From Lepraria neglecta (lineage: Eukaryota > Ascomycota > Lecanoromycetes > Lecanorales > Stereocaulaceae), in the NCBI GenBank assembly GCA_033220425.1, contig CM065646.1, forward strand, positions 3,107,501 to 3,171,500: 64,000 bases of DNA. Reading direction: 5' to 3'. A program made the position numbers and the translations under genes. Every line of letters begins with the position of its first letter. Positions within the stretch are counted from its first letter, which is position 1. This document shows, in pieces, positions 23,341 to 34,500 of the stretch. The notes under the pieces were generated by a model. That model was not told the origin of the DNA. It ran no database searches and was given only the letters and a program-made list of their open reading frames with translations.

Positions 23341-24020
23341 TCAGTGCTTCGCCTTCACCTTCTTCTCCTCTTCCTCCCTAACAACCTCATCAAACCTAAC
23401 AAACGACCCAACCCCCTCCACAAAATTACTAACAGCCCACTTCCACCACGTCCCACTAAACACCCTGACCGTATGCCTCCTCAATCTGCTTCTCTCGAAA
23501 TGCCACAACTCCGTCCCGTGTATCACAATCATAAGAGGGATAATCAACGGCTGCACCATCCAGCAGAAATTCGCGAAATTGGGTGTATACTGTAAAAAAA
23601 CCCAATAGAGAATCGAGCCCGGCCCAAAGTTCGCGCGGCGTGAGAACGCAAGAGCTGTCACTACCACAACCGCCATAACAGCCGTCATCCACCCTCTCGG
23701 CTCCTTGTATCTCTTAACCGTCACACCCCCCTACCCAACCCTCTCGTAGCCACCATGTCCATCTCCACAACCCTCGGCCTGGCCTCCGACCATGCCGTCA
23801 TAGGAGGCTTAATTGGTATCCTATGGGCCTGCTCATGCGAGTATTCAATAGTAAGGGAATCAAACGTAATGTCCGTGAGCTGGGCGTTGCGGGCGGAGAA
23901 GGACGAGAGCCCGGCGTAGTATTCGAGATAGCGGATTAGCGAGTCTTGGTGGTCGGCGTTCATGTGGGTGATAATGCGGTGTTTTGCGGCTGCGTCTTGG
24001 GAGGTGGGTTGGGAGGACAT
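23341..24020 (-). CDS. DUF2470 integral membrane protein, apparent frameshift
   Basis: The N-terminal part (from 24020, MSSQPTSQDAAAKHRI) contains the DUF2470 block ITHMNADHQDSLIRYLEYYA, a fold shared with heme-iron utilisation proteins. The C-terminal part has hydrophobic segments with WMTAVMAVVVVTALAF and PLIIPLMIVIHGTELWHFER, as in the common fungal DUF2470 membrane protein. The two halves lie in different frames and meet at a run of six identical bases at 23726-23731 (C on the plus strand). There is no room for an intron. One more base in that run would join them. Both halves otherwise look well preserved, so an assembly or read error in the homopolymer is as likely as true decay. Total length would be about 226 residues. 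Confidence 0.82.
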
Positions 24021-24077
24021 GGTGGGGGATTGGTGGTGTTGTTTGTGGTGAGAGTGGTGTGAGAGGAAGGTGCGCAT

Positions 24078-25160
24078 TAGTAGATAATGGTTAATGCGGG
24101 CTATGAAGTGTGCGTTCGGAGAAGGGCAGAGACGCGATTCAAGTAAAAAACGTCATGTCATAGCCAAGTAAACTCTCCAGCGATGATCTCTTGGCGGCCT
24201 TGAACCTCAATATTCATCATCTCGCCATCACATTGTCACCGAAGGTTTCCACACGACGCCCTTTTCCGGTCACGACGTCCGAAATGCAGATCATCGAAAA
24301 CCTCAAATAGGTTAGCGCACCGAGTCCATACTGGCTGTGGCTTGGATATCTCTTGGCGGACTGATATCCTAGTGTCGCATCTCTTGAAACACTTCCTCTT
24401 CTCACCATTACCCTTTGTCTCGGAGCTTGGCATTTTATGCGATCGCTTGGTCGCTTCATCTGCAAACGCCAGTTAATGTTCCCAACCCAGCTTCGTGTGG
24501 GTCAGAAAGGCGCTTTTGTATCTATTCTTGGGCGAGGCGGTGAGTCTGGGAAAAGTCAGAGACCCTGAGCACCTCGGAGGACCTCATGCATAAGCATCTC
24601 GGACAATAGTTGTCCTCGTGGTGTCTCTGGTAAGAAGCTAGATACCTGAAGCAATCGTTCTATATGCTTCGTACGCCTAAAACAAGATGCCTTCTTTTGT
24701 ATCTGCTGTTCTGTTTCCTCTGCATCAGAAACATTCGCATTCATGGCAATCTGCAAACGTCATCAGTCTCGGGAAAAAGACGATTATCTTGCATCTACCA
24801 TGGGCCGTATGTGCATCCATGGGCACTCACTGGCGCACGGTACAGGTTTGAAACATCCCGATGCCTTGCGCCTCCCGGCTTCCGCTTCAACCGCTGTCTG
24901 TTTCGACATTTGTTTAAGAAAGGCTTGCGTCATCCTTCGTTGTAGGCGTACAAGATGCGAAGATGCGATAGTCGATAGGCTATGCAAAGAGGTATTTAAC
25001 ATCCTCAACATGTCTTGGCTTCAGGATCATGCAGAGCAGTCGTTCCTGGTAGAACATTGTCCAGTCTTTATTTTTCTCTTTTTGAATCAGCACAGCGCTT
25101 TGACTGTCGTTGAATATCTGCGCCTTTGGTTTTTAGAAATATCCTTTTCTTTTGCTCAAC
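24078..25160. other. Intergenic, no supported gene
   Basis: About 1.1 kb separates the DUF2470 gene from the His-rich secreted protein. Minus-strand frames at 24217-24465 and 24556-24756 are Lys/Arg-rich but show no domain and cannot be joined convincingly. The part before 25161 is T/C-rich and probably contains the promoter of the downstream gene. Confidence 0.35.
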
Positions 25161-25913
25161 ATGAAGCCCACCTCACTCCTCCCCCTCTTGCTTCTCCTCT
25201 CCGGCATAGACGCCGCCCTCCTCCACCGCACCATCCCAAAAGACCCTTCCTTCCCCTCCAGAGTACGCCGAGACACCCAAAGAGCGCACATCGCTCGCTC
25301 CCCCCAGGGACCAAACTCAAACCCAGGCGAGTTCATCGACCCCGAATTATCCCACGCGAACCCTCGTAACAACGTTGTTTCCTCGTCTTCAGCCGCTGTT
25401 CCCGCTCTTCCATCTGGCCCCGCCACCACAGCAGCCAATTTCGAATATGCCACCGCGGCAGCTAGCTCGATCCCAGCGGCAGCTGCATCGTCTGCTGCGG
25501 CTGGGATTAACGCCATGATAAACAAGCTCATGAATTCCACGACCGTAGACACGGACGCAGGCACCAACACCACCTACTCTTACCCGCACCATCACCATCA
25601 CTACTGGAACAGTACCCACCACAACAACGGCACGCATCATTACAACGCCACTGACGGGGAGATTTATGTTGAAACCGTTCTCGCTAATGGGACAGAGATT
25701 GTTGAGATGGTTCAGTTGAATACTACTGGGTGGCCGTATGCAAATGGTAGCCATCATCACTGGCACCATGGGAATCGGACACATTATCATGGGCCGACGG
25801 GAACGGGGTATGCGGTTTTGCCAGGGCAGACGGGGAGTGGGCCGGAGAGATTGACGGAGAAGCCTGGGTTTACAGGACCGAAGGATAGAAGATGGCTGGC
25901 TGGGCTGATATGA
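25161..25913 (+). CDS. Secreted histidine-rich glycoprotein
   Basis: This 250-residue protein starts with a clear signal peptide, MKPTSLLPLLLLLSGIDAA. A dibasic RVRR site near residue 32 suggests Kex2-type processing. An Ala/Ser-rich segment spans about residues 85-115. It is followed by a striking region, about 135-212, in which His runs (HHHHHYW, HHHWHH) alternate with N-glycosylation sequons (NST, NGT, NAT, NTT, NGS, NRT). The composition suggests a cell-wall or extracellular metal-binding protein. No known catalytic domain is visible and there is one exon. The ATG at 25161 was chosen because it starts the signal peptide exactly. I do not recognise a named family; an effector or a wall protein are both possible. 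Confidence 0.8.
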   Translation: MKPTSLLPLLLLLSGIDAALLHRTIPKDPSFPSRVRRDTQRAHIARSPQGPNSNPGEFIDPELSHANPRNNVVSSSSAAVPALPSGPATTAANFEYATAAASSIPAAAASSAAAGINAMINKLMNSTTVDTDAGTNTTYSYPHHHHHYWNSTHHNNGTHHYNATDGEIYVETVLANGTEIVEMVQLNTTGWPYANGSHHHWHHGNRTHYHGPTGTGYAVLPGQTGSGPERLTEKPGFTGPKDRRWLAGLI

Positions 25914-26163
25914 AGATTGACTAGCATGGGTAGATGTACATTTAGAAGATTCGGGGCCGAAAACTAAGCGTTAGATGGAAAGACGTAAGTTGGAGTTGGT
26001 CAAGTCGAGGTTGCATTAGGTGTTCAGGATCATATCGATGGAGTATGGAAACGTGTCATAGTCTACCAGACTTATCATACCAAACCCAGCCCTCAAAATA
26101 AAACACCACATACATGCATACTGACTCTACATAAGGGTGCACTACCGTTTCAACCCTCCAAGA
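25914..26163. other. Convergent 3' regions
   Basis: The His-rich protein gene and sec17 face each other across 250 bases. The stretch contains AATAAA-like sequence near 26097 (AAAATAAAAC), suitable for 3' end formation. No gene is seen. Confidence 0.4.
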
Positions 26164-27358
26164 TCACGAAAAATCCTCCCCTTTCTCCTCAATGCCATTC
26201 TTTACCCGTAGTAGAAGCGTAGTCTTCCATTTATCCAACTTACTAAGCTGATCATACTGGAACAGCTTATCAGCGAAGACCTCTTGATCGCCTTGCTCGC
26301 ACGCTTCTGAGAGGTCGACTAGAAGTTGATGTTCTCGTGTTGATGCGAATGTGGGATCTAAGTCGCGGTAGGATTCTAGGGCGCGGGACATGGCTACCAT
26401 GCTGGAGGAGAAATATTAGCTGGTATAGGTTGAGGGGCGGAGGGGGAAAGAGGGGGGAGGGGGTTAAGGAGGAGGAAGAGCTTACTCGGTTGTGGCTAAA
26501 TGACATATTCCAGCTTTAAGGAAATAATCCTTTACCGACCATTTCATCAGATTGTTGCTGACGGATGACTTGGCCACTTTCTCGTAGTTCTCTATCGCTT
26601 TGTAGTAGTCGCCCTCGATAGCAGCCAGGTCCGCGACTTTGAGGAAGAGCTTGTTGGCCAACCTATCCATTACCTCCACGTCAGCTTCCATTCCCCTTAC
26701 AGAAGATCGGATTTAGAAGGGCCAGACTCACGCCTCAGCATGATCGGCCTCAAACCACCCCGCAGCCACATCATACGCCTCTAAAGCCCTCTTCTGGTCC
26801 CCAATCTCGACCTCATATATCTCCGCCAGATTCTGCTGATTCGTCGCCGCTCTCCTGAAATTCCCCTTGCTTGTGTAGTGGTTTATAGCTTGCGAGAGCA
26901 CCCTGGCGGCATCTTCGGGGTCTGTTTTTCGATACGCTTTGTAGGCTTCTGTGAGGGAGTTTGCGGCGTCGTCGGGCTCGTTGAGGTTTTTGGTCTGGAT
27001 GGAGGCGGCGCGCTCGAATGCTAGGCCTGCTTCTTTGCCTGGGTGGTTGTTAGATCGGGATCGTTCTTAAGCCGTGACTGCAGTGCATGCCTTGCTTTTG
27101 CATTCGAAATGCATTCGCTGCTTGGCTCTGGAATGTTGTGTAAGCTCCAAAGACCGAGCTGCCAATACGCGGAAGTGGTATATACGTAAAGATCTGCTGC
27201 ATTCTCGTACTTTTCCGTCTTGCCCCCGAATAATGAAAAGCCCCCACTGGCACCTTGTGCTGCTTTATCCGCCTGCCATAGCTGTCAGGTACAAGCTCAA
27301 AGCAGAGGTAGTCGGTGGAACGGACCTTCTGCAGAAGAGCTCGAGGATCTTGTGCCAT
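26164..27358 (-). CDS. sec17: Alpha-SNAP (Sec17)
   Basis: Sec17 binds SNARE complexes and recruits the NSF ATPase (Sec18) to disassemble them after membrane fusion. Six exons (27326-27358, 27186-27272, 27091-27127, 26732-27038, 26486-26662, 26164-26401) join in consistent phases to give 292 residues, the usual Sec17 length. The N-terminal helices include ASGGFSLFGGKTEKYENAAD and AANAFRMQKQGKEAG. The TPR-like helical array contains AINHYTSKGNFRRAATNQQN, NKLFLKVADLAAIEGDYYKA and DYFLKAGICHL. The C-terminus has SKLDKWKTTLLLRVK, the region that stimulates NSF, and an acidic end. Intron 3 (27039-27090) has a GC donor (AAG|GCATGC) rather than GT; the join restores QGKEAG exactly. Confidence 0.96.
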
Positions 27359-27536
27359 CTTGACGTGTGGTGCTCATGCGCGAAATATAGGAGATAGGAA
27401 GGGATACACAGCTATTGAGGATGCGAAATGCAATATGTCTAGTGCAATGTGATCTGTCGCCTGCTCAGCATCTGACGTACCTTTAAGGGTCCACGCTAGC
27501 GCGCCCAGCCGTCCTTGGCAGAGTGGTTCTACTTCA

Positions 27537-28172
27537 ATGTTTTCTCGACAACCCCAAAGCAAATGGTTTATTTGCAGACCACAAGTTGCTTCAATGGCTC
27601 AAAGCTACTGGGTAAAAGCTGCTCGGACTAGGCAGCTAATATCGTTCTCTCCGGCTATACGGTCAGGTGTGCGACCACTTTCAACAGCGGAAAGTCCAGA
27701 CGCCCTCGAAGAGATGTTCGCGAAGCCCTATTGGTCCGTTAAATCACTGTTCAAATCCGACGAGTCTTCCGCCTCTACACCAGCCATCACGCAAAAGCAA
27801 TTGCACCACCTACTCCGCCTTTCTGCCCTGCCACTACCCACCTCAGAAGCTCAAGAAGCCAAGATGATCAAGGACCTACAATCACAGCTCAAATTCGTGC
27901 AAGCTATCCAACAGGTGGATACAGAAGGCGTTGAGCCGCTACAGAGTATACGGGACGAGACTAAGGAAGCTGAGAAGGAGAACGAGATTACAGTGAAGTC
28001 TTTGCAGGGGGAGTTTGATAAAGAGAAAGTCGTCGGGAAGAGGGGACGCATAAGGAGGAGGAACGAGGTGCCGGCTGCGGCTAGAGACAAGAGAATGAAG
28101 GATTGGGACCCATTGGCTCAGGCGCCGAAGAAAATAGGAAGGTTCTTCGTGGTTGATACTGCGAAGGACTGA
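27537..28172 (+). CDS. Mitochondrial glutamyl-tRNA(Gln) amidotransferase GatC/Gta3-like subunit
   Basis: The protein matches the small subunit of the mitochondrial GatCAB-type amidotransferase, which converts Glu-tRNA(Gln) to Gln-tRNA(Gln); fungi carry a divergent form (Gta3/GatF). It has 211 residues. The first 40-50 are Arg/Ser-rich without acidic residues, as expected for a mitochondrial presequence. A conserved EEMFAKPYWSVKSLF motif follows at about residues 57-72. The GatC-like helices are LHHLLRLSALPLPTSEAQEA and QLKFVQAIQQVDTEGVEPLQ; the VDTEGVEPL run is the most typical GatC signature. The C-terminus, with KKIGRFFVVDT, is basic. A start at 27594 is also possible. One exon. Its start lies about 180 bases from that of sec17, which is read the other way. 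Confidence 0.88.
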   Translation: MFSRQPQSKWFICRPQVASMAQSYWVKAARTRQLISFSPAIRSGVRPLSTAESPDALEEMFAKPYWSVKSLFKSDESSASTPAITQKQLHHLLRLSALPLPTSEAQEAKMIKDLQSQLKFVQAIQQVDTEGVEPLQSIRDETKEAEKENEITVKSLQGEFDKEKVVGKRGRIRRRNEVPAAARDKRMKDWDPLAQAPKKIGRFFVVDTAKD

Positions 28173-28518
28173 GTATGACACGTTGCAACATTGCAGGTTC
28201 TTGGGGCAGACATCTGGAAAGTCGATGATGCTTCCAATGATGAACTATACACGGTCATTGCTATTCTCAAGGAATTCTCTTCGATTAAATCATTGCAACG
28301 ATAGGCCCTCATCACCGCTACCCAGCGTATATTCCCTCCGTATTCATGCCTACCGAGGCATAAGCTTGTGGCCACCAAATCGAGGCGGGCGGGCAATCAC
28401 CGAAGTTACTGGCTTTCATCTTTGTTCTTCACGGAATTTGCTGTGAATCCCGCCTCATAAACTTCCATGATGATGTATGCCCTAATACACAGTTACTGTG
28501 ACGATAGAGAATTTTCTC
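28173..28518. other. Convergent 3' regions
   Basis: The GatC-like gene and the HMG-CoA lyase gene end towards each other here. About 345 bases contain no supported coding region or repeat. Confidence 0.35.
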
Positions 28519-29815
28519 TCACTTTGAAGACAATCTCGCCAAAATAGCCTTTCCAGCGCGGCTATCATTGGGTCTGCCTAGCTCCTTCGATATCCAGGCT
28601 CCAATCTCTGCCATTTTCTCCACATCGATTCCGGTATGTCCTCCGAGGCTGTGCAAGCAATGGACTAGATCCTCCGTTGCAACATTTCCAGTAGCGCCCT
28701 TCGAGTAAGGACAGCCACCAAGACCGCCAACACTACTGTCAAATGTTCTGATGCCGTTTTCGAGACCCACCACAGCATTGACGAGAGCTTGTCCGTACGT
28801 GTCATGGAAATGCAAGGCCAGATCCTTGGGTGCTATACCAGCTGCGAATAAAGCTTTCAGAAGCTCCTGTGTCTTTGGTGCTGTGCCCATGCCCGTCGTG
28901 TCGGCTACAGAGACTTCGTCTGCGCCCATCTCCAGCAATGTTGCTGTTATTTCTGCCACCTTGTGAGGATCGACATCGGAACCTTCGTACGGGCAGCCTA
29001 GTGCGACTGACACGTATCCACGGACTCTGATATTACGCGACTTGGCAAGGGATACGATGGGTCTACAGCGCTCGAGAGATTCAGCGATTGAGCAGTTAGT
29101 GTTTGCTTTCGAGAACGCCTCCGTCGCTGCTGTGAATAGGGACACCTCCATCTGATTGGATGCTGCCGAGGATTTCCCTGGTTGTACTGGATCATCGACA
29201 TCTGAAGTGCTCGATGGCATCTCATTTGGATCTTCTGTGGAGGTTATAGGCGCCTGCTCTCCGGTTTCCCCTTTCTCAGGTGGTGGTGACGGGGGTGGTG
29301 TAGGTGGAGCGGTTGGATTCTCTGGTGATGTGATTGGAGCTGAATCGCCTTCCGGGCTACTGGATTCGACAGCATTAAGGAAGTTCTGCATTCCTTTGAA
29401 GTTGGGAACGAGGAAGTTGTATGCTATTGGGACTGGAGCGAGAGGCGGGTACCCAAGGAGGTCATTCAGTACCTCTGCCGAATTGGCCATCTGTTGAAGT
29501 GACAATACTTTGTTAGCAGCCGCGCGAATACCTGGATGTATGAGCACCACAAAAGCGTACCTGCGGCACCCATTTTGGTGCAACAAAGGAGCCAGCTTCG
29601 ATGTTTCTTACGCCTGTCCCCGAGAGTCGTCGAATGAGTTCCAGCTTTACCGGCAGCGGTATACTCGTCTTCTCGTTTTGCAAGCCGTCCCGTGGTCCAA
29701 CCTCCACTATGCGTACCTCTCCTGCCCACCACCGTGCGCTGGTTGCAAAGCTCCTACGCAAACATTGGCATGCCAGCTTTTGCCCATTCCTAAAGACGGA
29801 GCTGTTATGGGACAT
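28519..29815 (-). CDS. Hydroxymethylglutaryl-CoA lyase
   Basis: The enzyme cleaves HMG-CoA to acetyl-CoA and acetoacetate in leucine breakdown, normally in mitochondria. Exons 29561-29815 and 28519-29490 are joined across a 70-base intron and give 408 residues. The N-terminus ([20 protein letters not shown], then RSFATSA) looks like a mitochondrial presequence. Catalytic blocks are present: [12 protein letters not shown], then [11 protein letters not shown] with the metal-binding histidines, and the signature [14 protein letters not shown] with the active-site cysteine. An unusual Pro/Ser/Glu-rich insert of about 73 residues (29155-29372) sits between FLNAV and [12 protein letters not shown], in a loop position of the TIM barrel. 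The C-terminus has no clear peroxisomal signal (ends LSSK). Confidence 0.95.
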
Positions 29816-30381
29816 TGTGAAGTAAGAGGCTGCTCTCAATGGAAAGATGTTGACGTGAGGTCCTTCTCTTGGGATGGCGGAGTTTGCGGGGAACACGGAG
29901 AAATGTTTCTCCGTCCTCTCTCCGTTACCATTTTCCCAATCATCTGCTGGTTGTATTGTCAAAAGTATCTCCTTACAGCATCAGAAGTCAAGGCTGAACA
30001 TGCGGGGCGAAACTTTTGCTGGGCAAAGTCTAAAGTTTTTAACCGGAGACGAGAAGTTTCGGAGAGTCTGGATATCAAGTGACTCTGAATCTATTCCCCT
30101 CCTTGCACCTTCAATCTTTCTTATCCCACTATCCCCTTTCTCTGCTCTTCAGTTGCAAACAAATACTCATCTACCTCGCGCCGAACCTCCTACCGCAAAT
30201 CCCAAGCCTCATAACCAAGAAAATGACTGTCCTTGAAAATAGGGAATTCCCTCCCTCAGCAGCAATTCTATCGACGTTGCTAATATTCTTAGACTGTACC
30301 GACTAGTCAAGCGCGAGCCTTCCTTTGACGCTTCTTTGCGCATTCATCCCTCAAACTCAAAGCGTCTGTCTCCTACACCGC

Positions 30382-30411
30382 CCATCCATGGCTATCCCAT
30401 TCCATGGATGG
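30382..30411. repeat. Perfect 10-bp inverted repeat with 10-base loop
   Basis: CCATCCATGG and CCATGGATGG face each other across 10 bases. A third related CCATGG lies about 55 bases downstream (30466-30471). It could be a regulator site or an RNA hairpin; nothing else supports either. Confidence 0.75.
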
Positions 30412-30587
30412 TCAGGGTCCACAATCTCGTTTAGGGCCAGGGGCACTGTGGACGAGGGTCACCTATCCATGGGACATATTAATCCATGTTGTGTTTAGCC
30501 GTGTGCGTCACGTATCTAAATCGAGTCGAGGTGTCTGAGTGGAACTTCGTTATAGATTGTTCCGAAGTGTGAGGTGGTGGCTAATCG

Positions 30588-30806
30588 TCAAACTAGATGG
30601 CGCGGTGAGCTTGAGGAGATGAAGATGTCTTTATGATGCGAGTTATGGCGTGAGATGTGATCGATGATTGCATCGTCTTGCTTATTTAGAGTCAAGGATT
30701 TGTGGTAAGCCTCCGAAGCTGGATCCAAGCATGATGGTACAGGCTGAGATGTTGCAAAGAGGGCGAACATCAGGGCAAGAGCCAGGATTCTTGTCAATCG
30801 AATCAT
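30588..30806 (-). CDS. Candidate small secreted protein
   Basis: A 72-codon frame starts with MIRLTRILALALMFALFATS, a good signal peptide with a basic n-region and a likely cleavage after ATSQP or PVPS. The mature part of about 50 residues is polar, has one cysteine and a His/Ser-rich end. No family is recognised. The size and signal peptide fit a small secreted protein, but the frame could be chance because it lies alone in an intergenic region. Confidence 0.4.
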   Translation of the reverse strand: MIRLTRILALALMFALFATSQPVPSCLDPASEAYHKSLTLNKQDDAIIDHISRHNSHHKDIFISSSSPRHLV

Positions 30807-31595
30807 TTTGAGGAACCGTTCTAGTCACAGTAGTTCGCTGCATGCGAGTAGTGAGACTTCAGAAAGCAAATCTCATAGGTGGCGGCGGTGAGAGTAGGTA
30901 GCTTCGCAAAAGGAAATTTGCTCATCTTATGAAAATTAATTGGATCTTATTCTTAAGAACCTTAAATCCACCTTTTCAACAAGGCCTCCAACATTTAAAT
31001 GAGACAATAATCTCCTCGCAATAGGTACTACCCTTCTACCCCAAGATGTTTTAGCGGAAGGGACAAGTTGCTGTGCCTCTCGAGGCTAAGCGGCTATCAA
31101 GGTGCTTACGTATGCCCCTCTACGCAACACATGCACGTTTTGCGCAGACAATATATGAAACCGGGCGAGTCCTAGCTATGAAAAGAGTAGTGTGTCTCAA
31201 AGTTGCCGTATACCCAGGTACTTCCATCCAGAAGTGATCAAGGTGTCTCAAAGCTTGTCTATGCGATTGTACGTGGGCCTCTGTGAGACCTTCGAACGCC
31301 ATTTGCGGTGGCGTAGTGCCACCAATTACAACAACTGAGCCCTGAGAGTGATTTCCATGACATAGGATGTAGAATGATCTACTCAAGACAATGCACAATG
31401 CGATTGATGCTCTCCATGCCTCCATGCTTCGGTGAATGCAGCCACGTGGCGCTAGACGATAAGAAAAGACGCTAAGATAGCGGCACGTCTTCCAGGCGCG
31501 TCGTTTCTTCTTCACAAATTCCAAAAGAGTACCAGAGGTTTACTTTTGCACCAACACTCAGCCCCACAGGCGCAGCGATATGCTTGGGGTCTCAC

Positions 31596-34500
31596 ATGGC
31601 AGAATGGAAAGCTCGAGGATATGTTGTGGACTCCGACGAAGAAGACGACTCCCAGAACACGCTCTTCCTGATCTCCGCCTCCCAGAATGCATTTCTCAAT
31701 GTCGATGACGCTGGAGATGTGGTTGGTAACCAGGTGCAGGATGGTGAAGCTGATGCTGAGGAACAAACAGTGGTGACCTCCGGGAATGGGATTGGAGAAA
31801 AAGAACCAGAAAAGGTTGATATTGACGACGAAGAGAAAGCAACTGCCAGCCCAGGGCACGTTGAACAGGAAGAGCAGGATATTCAGGATAGTGATGAACG
31901 CGGGGCTGTTATGAAGACTGGGCAAACTCAATATGGAGTATTGTCGGACCATGAGGACATCGATGAGCTTCAGCAAGATCACTACAAAGCCACGGCTTCG
32001 GCACAGCTAGAAGCAGGGTTTCTCCAAGGATTTCGCAACTCTACCAATCAACGACAGACGATCTCATCCTCCCAAGACCACGAGCGACCTGCACGTTTCG
32101 CGTCATCTTCGCCACTGTCAGGTGGGTCTCTAGGGACCCAAGGACGATTGCCTTCGGTAAAAGTAATAGTTCCTACCCTCAAGACTCAAGACAGCCTGGC
32201 CGATAACAGCACGGACGGTGAACCTGATACCCCGAGCCCAGGCCGAAGAATCGATCAACCGAATCCAACAGAGCCTCCTACACATGGGCTCACAGAACCT
32301 AGCCGTGGGACACGTAATCTACGCCATCGAAACCCGATTCAACTACATCCTTACCAAATTGAGAGCGAGAAGTACCGCCAAATCCTTAAGGCGAGAGGCA
32401 TGAAGCCTCTGCGCATCGCTCAAATGGAAGCCGAGGCTGCTAGTGCACGGAGAGAGGAATCCCAAAATCTCGCCTATACCGCCGAGGAAAGCCAGATTAA
32501 TGATGTAGAAAGTGGTCTAGAGGAAACAGGCTTATCTTCGCCCCTTCGCACTCAAGACTCTCTCACGGATTCGACCATGAATGCTAAGGACATTTTCATT
32601 TTCGGAGATGATGATTTGCCTGATGTACAGACATTACTCAGCAACCCACCGCGGAAATACATAGACAATGGCTACAAACGTCGCAAGGTTACAGCGCCCT
32701 CTTTCAAGATCCCTCCAGGCTTCAATTTGGATAATTTGCCATCAAAATTGGCCCACCGGTCAAGCCCACTGCTGGAGGACGACGACATTATGTTCGATGT
32801 GCCACCTTCGCCGCCACATTCAGGTAGCCAGACGCCTTTAGAGGCTACTCGTCCATCCAGGCCACAATTCCGCCGTCCGCGGAGGACCTCGTCGCCTGCC
32901 CTTCCAACTCCTGTGACCTCCTCAGTGCCTCCAAGGCGAGCAGTACTAGACGTCTCTGAAGATGAAGAGTCCGACCATGTTTCTCACGGAAGGTCACGGC
33001 CTTCAAGTCGTGTCGAAATGTCTGACTCGAGCGGATCGTCATCCGGGAACGACTCGTCACATGAGTTGCAACGCGCACAGCGCAAAATTCGAGGCGTTCT
33101 TCCCGCGTCTTGGCTCAAATTGGACCTCAAAATACGAAGTAAAAAGTCTGGGAATATGCCTGAGGGTCGCGCCATTTTGTCGCCCGAGTCAGGCGAATAT
33201 CAGCGAGGAGTAGCATGGCCGGTAGGCACCGGAGGTAGCAAGAGTCCTGATCTACCGAAATCGCAGCATGGGCTCATAGAGCTCTCAGACGAAGAGGACT
33301 CAGTATCCCAGAACGATGGCATTCGACAGCCACTTGACAAAAGACCTAATAACAATTCTAATGATGATGATGATGACGACGAAGCTTTAATGACAGGTAG
33401 ATTGGGCGAGGCAATGGAAGACGATCGTATTGACGCGATGGTGCCATCGACAGCGAGGCCACGTGCACGTCACCGAAACGAGAAAAAGCGGCAAACGAAA
33501 ATACGTGACTTTGGATCGCATCCCCCTACTGTGCCTCAAAGCCTCCCAAAGAAATCAAGGTCTCACCGCCCACGCCAACCAAAGATTACTGATAGATTTG
33601 ACAGAGGCCACAGAAGGAAACCAGTGTTCCGCCCTCCAAGGCTTAGCATACTCGATGCGCCAGCGATGAGGATAGGTTCAGCGACCCCGGTACCGCCTTT
33701 TCTCAAGATTGCGTCTCGTACTGCACGTTCAAGACAGGACAAAGGCCGGCACAGTCCGTCTCGAAAGTACTTACGGTTGGCAACAAAGGATGACGACTAC
33801 GATGCGAGCCAAACCCTCCGAGACTGGCGTGAGGGTACAATTGCGCCTGCGCCCAACGACAGGATTGATACTATAGGTGTTCGAAAGCCTCTGTATCCCC
33901 GTTCAGCTAACAGTCAGCTGCCACCAATTACTTCGGACACTGCAAAGAAGACCGAGGAATCGAGAACGCCACCCTCGAGATCAAGCCATTCTAGACAGCA
34001 ATTCCGATCTACAAGGCCTCGGAAGCTTCAGGCTTCCTTGGACCATCCCGCTGAGCGCCAATTCGGAGGCAGACCTGGTTCTTCGGGTGGATTGGAAGCT
34101 GCAAGAGCCCACCAGTCAGCTGACAAGCCGAAGAAGCGAGGATATATAGTTTCGAATTTGCGAGCTGACAATGACTCACGACCGGCTATGTTGGAAAGTC
34201 AACGAGAAGACGAGGATGGGGTACGTGCACAGTTAGTCTTTGAACGAGATCTATCCAGAATCAACCACTTCGACGACGGATCTGGACTACCGAACGTGTT
34301 GCGCTTCTTCGAGGAAGAAGGAAGGCGGTCAGCTACAGGCAACCATACGAAAGTGAACCACGCAAGAGAACCTCAGAGGATTACGAAAGCCCAACCTCCT
34401 ACAAGAAAGCTTATTCCTCATTGGAGTAGAAAGAGGCGGCCGCAGCAAGTGGATGTTTCTGCCTCATGGTCTAGGCATTCCAGTACATCAATTGCCCTTG

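Larger units (their letters stand above)
29816..31595. other. Intergenic with one candidate small gene
   Basis: The 1.8 kb between HMG-CoA lyase and mus7 shows no large gene. It holds a candidate small secreted protein on the minus strand at 30588-30806 and a perfect inverted repeat at 30382-30411, listed separately. Both flanking genes are transcribed away from it, so their promoters are included. Confidence 0.4.

Noticed and set aside
24743-25369. 208-codon plus-strand frame
   Set aside because: Its second half overlaps the signal peptide exon of the His-rich protein in another frame, and its first half has no recognisable family.
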